The notes below the pieces were generated by a model, which ran no database searches, was not told where the DNA came from, and worked only from the letters and a program-made list of their open reading frames with translations. Shown piece after piece: positions 6,374 to 8,964 of a stretch of 8,964 nt of DNA. This DNA comes from DASYYE01 sp035946955. GTDB taxonomy: Bacteria; Actinomycetota; Actinomycetes; Streptosporangiales; Streptosporangiaceae. A program made the translations under genes and the position numbers. Location: NCBI GenBank assembly GCA_035946955.1, contig DASYYE010000419.1:1-8964 (forward strand). The letters run 5' to 3'. Position 1 is the stretch's first letter. Each line of letters opens with the position of its first letter.

Positions 6374-7405
6374 AGCGGCATTCCAGAAGTTCCGTTCGTA
6401 ACCCGGGGGGAGCCAGGGGCTGGTCCAGGGCGCGGCCATGGCCAGCATCTGGTCCGGTGAGCGGTTGCGGAAGAAGGAGTGGATCTGCCTGAGCCGTCCG
6501 GGCCAGGTGACGGCGGTGTTGGCGACGTAGTTCTTCAGGCCGGCCCAGACGCGCTCCACCGGGTTGTCGTGTGGGCTGTAACGGGCGCTGTAGAGCAGTT
6601 CCAGGCGGGGGTGGGTCTCCAGGTAGGCGGTGACGGCCCGGGCGTGGTGGATGCTGTCGTTGTCGCAGATCACCACGATGGCGGGGGCGCGGGGGAACGC
6701 TTCGGTGAGCATGCCCAGCAGCACGACGAAGTCGGCTGCGCAGCGGCGGCCCAGCCGGTAGACCCAGCGCCCGGTGGTCACCTCGATGGCGCCGAACACG
6801 GTGACCTGCCGGTTCTTGCCCGGGGTCGGGATGGTGGGGCGGGTGCCGCGTGGTGTCCAGCTGGCCCGCACGTGCGGCAGCAGGTTCAGGTGGGTCTCGT
6901 CTTCGGCCAGCACCACGGCCCGGCGTGGCAGTTCCAGCAGCCGGGCCACGACCCCGGCCACCACATGGTCGTGGCAGGGGTCGCCGCGGGCAGTGAGCTT
7001 GGGCCGGCGCCAGATGGCCACCAGCCGCACCCGCCGGTACAGGGTGCGCATGCTGACCTGCGGGCGGCCCAGACAGTGCCAGACTCGCGGCAGCGTCCAC
7101 GGGCCCGGCCGCTCCAGCAACGCGGCGATCCTGCTGGCCAGCCGCTTGCCTCCCAGTGGTGGACGGCCGCAGCGGGGCCGGTCAGCCAGCCCCGCTAATC
7201 CTTCGCTGTTGAACCTGCCGACCCAGCGGCGCACCGTGGCTGGGTGGCACTCCAGCAGCCCAGCGATCTGGGCCGCTGATAAGCCCTCCAGCGACAGCAG
7301 CACCATCACTGCCCGCAATGCCTGCCGCCACTGGCCCCGCAGACCGGCCCGCAGCCGCTCAACCTCCTCGCCGGCACTGTTGGCGAACACGCAGACCGGG
7401 CGCAT
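6371..7405 (-). CDS. IS630-family DDE transposase
   Basis: 344 residues from ATG 7405; a TTG at 7456 would add 17 residues. The N-terminal HTH region (about 25-80) has LSAAQIAGLLECHPATVRRWVGRF followed by the linker GLADRPRCGRPP that is typical of IS630 proteins. The catalytic DDE residues can be placed at D169 (AEDETHLNLLPHVRASW), D248 (VICDNDSIHHA) and E284 (YSPHDNPVERVW), with 35 residues between the last two. It cuts and joins element ends at TA sites. All motifs are present with no frameshift, so it is probably active. The last IS codon is GCT. The TAA stop (6371-6373) is made from the duplicated target TA plus the next host base, so the element carries no stop of its own. Confidence 0.93.
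   Translation of the reverse strand: MRPVCVFANSAGEEVERLRAGLRGQWRQALRAVMVLLSLEGLSAAQIAGLLECHPATVRRWVGRFNSEGLAGLADRPRCGRPPLGGKRLASRIAALLERPGPWTLPRVWHCLGRPQVSMRTLYRRVRLVAIWRRPKLTARGDPCHDHVVAGVVARLLELPRRAVVLAEDETHLNLLPHVRASWTPRGTRPTIPTPGKNRQVTVFGAIEVTTGRWVYRLGRRCAADFVVLLGMLTEAFPRAPAIVVICDNDSIHHARAVTAYLETHPRLELLYSARYSPHDNPVERVWAGLKNYVANTAVTWPGRLRQIHSFFRNRSPDQMLAMAAPWTSPWLPPGYERNFWNAA
6374..6404 (+). repeat. IS630 terminal inverted repeat, left
   Basis: 31 bases that match the reverse complement of 7509-7539 at 25 positions; the shared core TCCAGAAGT is exact. The preceding TA (6372-6373) is the target duplication. Confidence 0.9.
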
Positions 7406-7508
7406 ACTGACCACGACCTCGCCGGGTGGTGGAACGAAGTGGCAACCTCGATCCAACCCCCGGCGAGGCTGATGTCAACGCCCGCTCACCCCAGCACACC
7501 CTCGCCCT

Positions 7509-7539
7509 GGGTTACGCGCAGGACTTCTGGATTGGCGCT
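7509..7539 (-). repeat. IS630 terminal inverted repeat, right
   Basis: Partner of 6374-6404. On the minus strand it begins AGCGCCAATCCAGAAG. The TA at 7540-7541 is the second copy of the target duplication. Confidence 0.9.
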
Positions 7540-7636
7540 TAACTTGTACGACGGGCCGATCAATGTCGGAACCTACACGGCATGGCAGCGGCGCGAATGC
7601 TACGCCGGGGTCAGCTGCTCCTGGTACTGGGGGTAA
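7540..7636 (+). pseudogene. Secreted cysteine-rich protein, 3' fragment
   Basis: The severed end of the gene that begins at 5836. From the junction codon AAC (A6373 plus 7542-7543) it reads NLYDGPINVGTYTAWQRREC and continues YAGVSCSWYWG to TAA at 7634-7636, adding two cysteines and an aromatic tail. No ribosome site or signal peptide precedes it, so it is not expected to be made on its own. A strong hairpin follows 66 bases later. Confidence 0.8.
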
Positions 7637-7702
7637 GCGGCATCCGTCCAGCCGGGACGTGCTACGGACCGAAGGGACAACCCCGCACCCAGCCTTGAGT
7701 GT

Positions 7703-7742
7703 CAGCGGGCGTGGGCACGGTACCCAGTGCCCACGCCCGCTG
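7703..7742 (+). terminator. Perfect 16-bp hairpin after the secreted gene
   Basis: CAGCGGGCGTGGGCAC (7703-7718) pairs exactly with GTGCCCACGCCCGCTG (7727-7742) across an 8-base loop, GGTACCCA. There is no T-tract. It is the probable terminator of the original secreted-protein gene and could work in both directions. Confidence 0.75.
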
Positions 7743-7743
7743 C

Positions 7744-7770
7744 GCCCGCCGTCTCCCCCCAACGGCGGGC
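7744..7770 (+). terminator. Second hairpin, 9-bp stem
   Basis: GCCCGCCGT (7744-7752) pairs with ACGGCGGGC (7762-7770) across a 9-base C-rich loop, one base after the first hairpin. It may back up termination. Confidence 0.5.
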
Positions 7771-7808
7771 AGCCCAGGACAACTCACCGGCATATGGGCA
7801 CATTCCGG

Positions 7809-7843
7809 CCTCGCGCCCTACCAGGGAACCGGCGGGCGCGAGG
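7809..7843 (+). terminator. Third hairpin, 10-bp stem with T-rich tail
   Basis: CCTCGCGCCC (7809-7818) pairs with GGGCGCGAGG (7834-7843) across a 15-base loop, followed by a T-rich run (TCTGCTATCTTGCCTTC). It fits an intrinsic terminator better than its neighbours. It could instead be part of a structured leader RNA for the acetyltransferase gene 180 bases downstream. Confidence 0.5.
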
Positions 7844-8008
7844 TCTGCTATCTTGCCTTCTCCCGGGCGGGATGGTTGCTGGCGGTTTGTAAGGCTGCTC
7901 GCGGCATGACCTGGCTGCTGCACTTTCCCGCTGCACCCATAAGCGCGTCACCGGCTGCTTAGAAGGATGGCTTCGATGCTGGCTGGGACAGCCCCCGGCG
8001 TCCGAGCT

Positions 8009-8017
8009 GGGAAGGGG
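8009..8017 (+). promoter_or_regulatory. Ribosome binding site for a TTG start
   Basis: GGGAAGGGG ends 5 bases before TTG 8023. No ATG or GTG in this frame has comparable support, so the rare TTG start is preferred. Confidence 0.6.
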
Positions 8018-8022
8018 TTTCT

Positions 8023-8493
8023 TTGACACAGGAAGAATGTGGCGGCGGCTATGTAATCGACCATACTGTGAGTTCCGGACGCGAAGACTATGTTACTCAA
8101 AGACTCGTTGAGTTCAATAAAGCTAACAGCACGGCGCTGGCCGTGCGGGAGACTCCCCCGCTTCCGGTCCAGGTGACAATCCTGGACTCGGATGGGAATA
8201 TCTGCGGCGGCCTGATTGGGCGGACCCACGCTATACCGCAGTGGCTGGAGATCACAGTCATTTGGGTCGATGCCGCCATCCGGGGACAAGGACTCGGCAG
8301 GCGGCTCATCACCGAAGCGGAGGGTGAGGCGCGGCAGCGTGGCTGCCGCTACGCGCGCGCCATCACCAGCAACTTCCAGGGCCCCTGCTTCTACCCCAAG
8401 CTCGGCTACAAACTCTACGGAACGCTGGAAAACTGCCCACCCGGCGAGACCGTCCTCTACTTCTGGAAGGACCTCTCCCCAGGGACCAAGTGA
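8023..8493 (+). CDS. GNAT-family N-acetyltransferase
   Basis: 156 residues from TTG 8023, a usual length for a single-domain GNAT enzyme, which transfers an acetyl group from acetyl-CoA to an amine. The acetyl-CoA-binding motif A is visible as VDAAIRGQGLGRRLI (about 82-96, with R87-G-Q-G-L-G92). The preceding strand is ITVIWV, and motif B includes FYPKLGYKLYGTLENCPPG (about 123-141), whose tyrosine often acts in catalysis. The substrate cannot be read from sequence. The first half (about 8040-8140) is less GC-rich than the neighbouring genes, which may indicate transfer. It stands alone, 180 bases after a terminator-like hairpin and before a long gene-free stretch, so it is probably transcribed singly. 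Confidence 0.88.
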   Translation: MTQEECGGGYVIDHTVSSGREDYVTQRLVEFNKANSTALAVRETPPLPVQVTILDSDGNICGGLIGRTHAIPQWLEITVIWVDAAIRGQGLGRRLITEAEGEARQRGCRYARAITSNFQGPCFYPKLGYKLYGTLENCPPGETVLYFWKDLSPGTK

Positions 8494-8800
8494 CACGCGA
8501 ACCTGGCCGTGGTCATGGCTGCCCGCAACCGCGCAGGAACGCTGGCGGAGGACTCATTCGCCGCCGGATTGGACCATCCTCCCAGCCGGCGCCGATCTCG
8601 CCGGGAAAACTCCCAGTCCAGGATTTGCGCCTGCGCAGCAAGCGACACGGAAGCCGCAGGCCGTAACGGCCCGGCAGACGGGCCACCCGGGGGTGCCTGA
8701 CAGGGGACGACACGCACGCCTGCTCATTCCGGCAGGTCACCTACCCAGGCTCCCCCAGCCATTGCGTGCGCGGCAGCTGTGACCGCATGACACCGAAGCA
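8494..8800. other. Gene-poor stretch after the acetyltransferase
   Basis: No convincing gene. Short open frames on both strands (for example 8509-8700 on + and 8457-8717 on -) have Arg/Pro/Ala-rich, non-protein-like translations and no recognised motif. No strong hairpin was found directly after the acetyltransferase stop. Confidence 0.45.
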
Positions 8801-8805
8801 AACAT

Positions 8806-8834
8806 TTGACACCGTCCGCGCAAACCGCTGTAAA
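8806..8834 (+). promoter_or_regulatory. Sigma-70-type promoter near the right edge
   Basis: A perfect -35 TTGACA (8806-8811) is followed after 17 bases by TGTAAA (8829-8834, 4 of 6 to TATAAT). The area is AT-richer than its surroundings. Transcription should begin near 8840-8845, toward the right edge. Confidence 0.6.
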
Positions 8835-8835
8835 T

Positions 8836-8853
8836 GCGTCCCTTATGGGACGC
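8836..8853. promoter_or_regulatory. 18-bp palindrome over the transcription start (operator)
   Basis: GCGTCCC-TTAT-GGGACGC is a perfect 7-bp inverted repeat with a 4-base centre, starting one base after the -10 element. This position over +1 is typical for a repressor operator rather than a terminator. It also contains the ATG of the possible gene that follows. Confidence 0.5.
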
Positions 8854-8964
8854 CACCTTGACCCGCCGGGCAGCACTCGCCTGGCGGCCGGGGCCGCCGG
8901 CGAGGATGCGCTGGTCCAGGTGGCATGGCGTGCCAGGCACGTGGGCGTCCCGGGACCGGGTCCC
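8845..8964 (+). CDS. Possible start of a gene running off the window
   Basis: An open frame of 40 codons from ATG 8845 to the edge, beginning MGRHLDPPGSTRLAAGAAGE and continuing DALVQVAWRARHVGV. The ATG lies 10 bases after the -10 element, so the message would be leaderless or nearly so, which is common in actinomycetes. Third codon positions are mostly G or C, but other frames here are also GC-rich. No family is recognised. An alternative is the TTG at 8858 in another frame. Confidence 0.3.
   Translation, partial: MGRHLDPPGSTRLAAGAAGEDALVQVAWRARHVGVPGPGP

Larger units (their letters stand above)
6374..7539 (-). mobile_element. Complete IS630-family insertion sequence (1166 bp)
   Basis: Both ends are defined: 31-base terminal inverted repeats (6374-6404 and 7509-7539, 25 of 31 equal) beginning AGCG and ending GTAACCC inward, flanked by TA at 6372-6373 and 7540-7541. 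TA duplication, the length and the single DDE transposase fit the IS630/Tc1-mariner group. The tips are intact, the transposase frame is unbroken, and the target gene is restored in frame by removing the element. Insertion is therefore probably recent. Confidence 0.93.
7637..8022. other. Intergenic stretch with three stem-loops, no gene
   Basis: Several open frames cross this region on both strands, but none has both a ribosome site and a protein-like translation, and they run through the three hairpins. No clear promoter for the downstream acetyltransferase gene was found; its leader is probably between about 7860 and 8009. Confidence 0.45.

Noticed and set aside
6479..7472. Plus-strand open frames inside the IS630 element
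   Set aside because: They are complementary shadows of the transposase, with no ribosome site or family resemblance.
7563..7892. 109-codon plus-strand frame downstream of the IS element
   Set aside because: It overlaps the 3' end of the secreted gene out of frame and spans three hairpins; no motif.
8509..8700. 63-codon plus-strand frame after the acetyltransferase
   Set aside because: GTG start without a ribosome site and a low-complexity Arg/Pro/Gly end; a gene relic cannot be excluded, but nothing supports it.
8836..8853. Hairpin near the right edge as a terminator
   Set aside because: It lies immediately after a promoter -10 element with no upstream gene close by and no T-tract, so an operator role fits better.
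1..8964. tRNA or rRNA genes, CRISPR array, integrase attachment site
   Set aside because: No cloverleaf, conserved rRNA stretch, regular repeat-spacer pattern or duplicated att-like core was seen; reading by eye could miss a short att core.

Overview
The window is GC-rich DNA with actinobacterial codon use, GTG/TTG starts and purine-rich Shine-Dalgarno (SD) sites. It looks like an accessory region of a filamentous high-GC actinomycete (Streptomyces/Streptosporangium-like). This rests on family recognition from sequence alone; no search was run.

Layout. (1) 1-2413: a tightly coupled three-gene unit on the + strand, with ATGA overlaps. It encodes a tandem AbrB/SpoVT-fold DNA-binding protein (5' end cut by the window edge), a tyrosine recombinase with a full catalytic set, and a four-helix membrane protein of DUF2637/Spd-like character with a C-terminal DNA-binding-like tail. 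This arrangement suggests an integrated plasmid or integrative element. A strong hairpin (2472-2506) follows. (2) 2691-4161: an ECF sigma factor and its overlapping anti-sigma factor (zinc-binding HxxxCxxC domain, one membrane helix, exported RskA-like domain), behind a GAACC-N17-CGTAT promoter that looks autoregulated. (3) 4162-4591: non-coding, with a tandem 24-bp repeat that may be the relic end of a transposon. (4) 4592-5635 (- strand): a membrane-anchored helix-turn-helix (HTH) regulator with an exported golvesin-like domain. Divergent to it is a secreted cysteine-rich protein (5836 onward, + strand). Between them lie three exact copies of the 13-mer CTGGACAATCCGG, placed like operators.

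(5) The secreted-protein gene is split by a complete IS630-type insertion sequence (6374-7539) flanked by TA duplications. Removing the element and one TA restores an in-frame 210-residue protein with eight cysteines. The transposase is intact and its stop codon is completed by host DNA. (6) 7637-8022 holds three stem-loops and no convincing gene. (7) 8023-8493 encodes a GNAT acetyltransferase from a TTG start. (8) 8494-8964 lacks a convincing complete gene. Near the right edge it has a consensus-like promoter with an 18-bp palindrome over the expected transcription start, and perhaps the first 40 codons of a gene running out of the window.

Two membrane-linked signalling devices sit side by side (ECF sigma/anti-sigma and HTH-membrane-golvesin). 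The most distinctive candidate system is the second: a one-component transmembrane regulator, a triple operator and a secreted cysteine-rich partner, now probably inactivated on the secreted side by the IS630 element.
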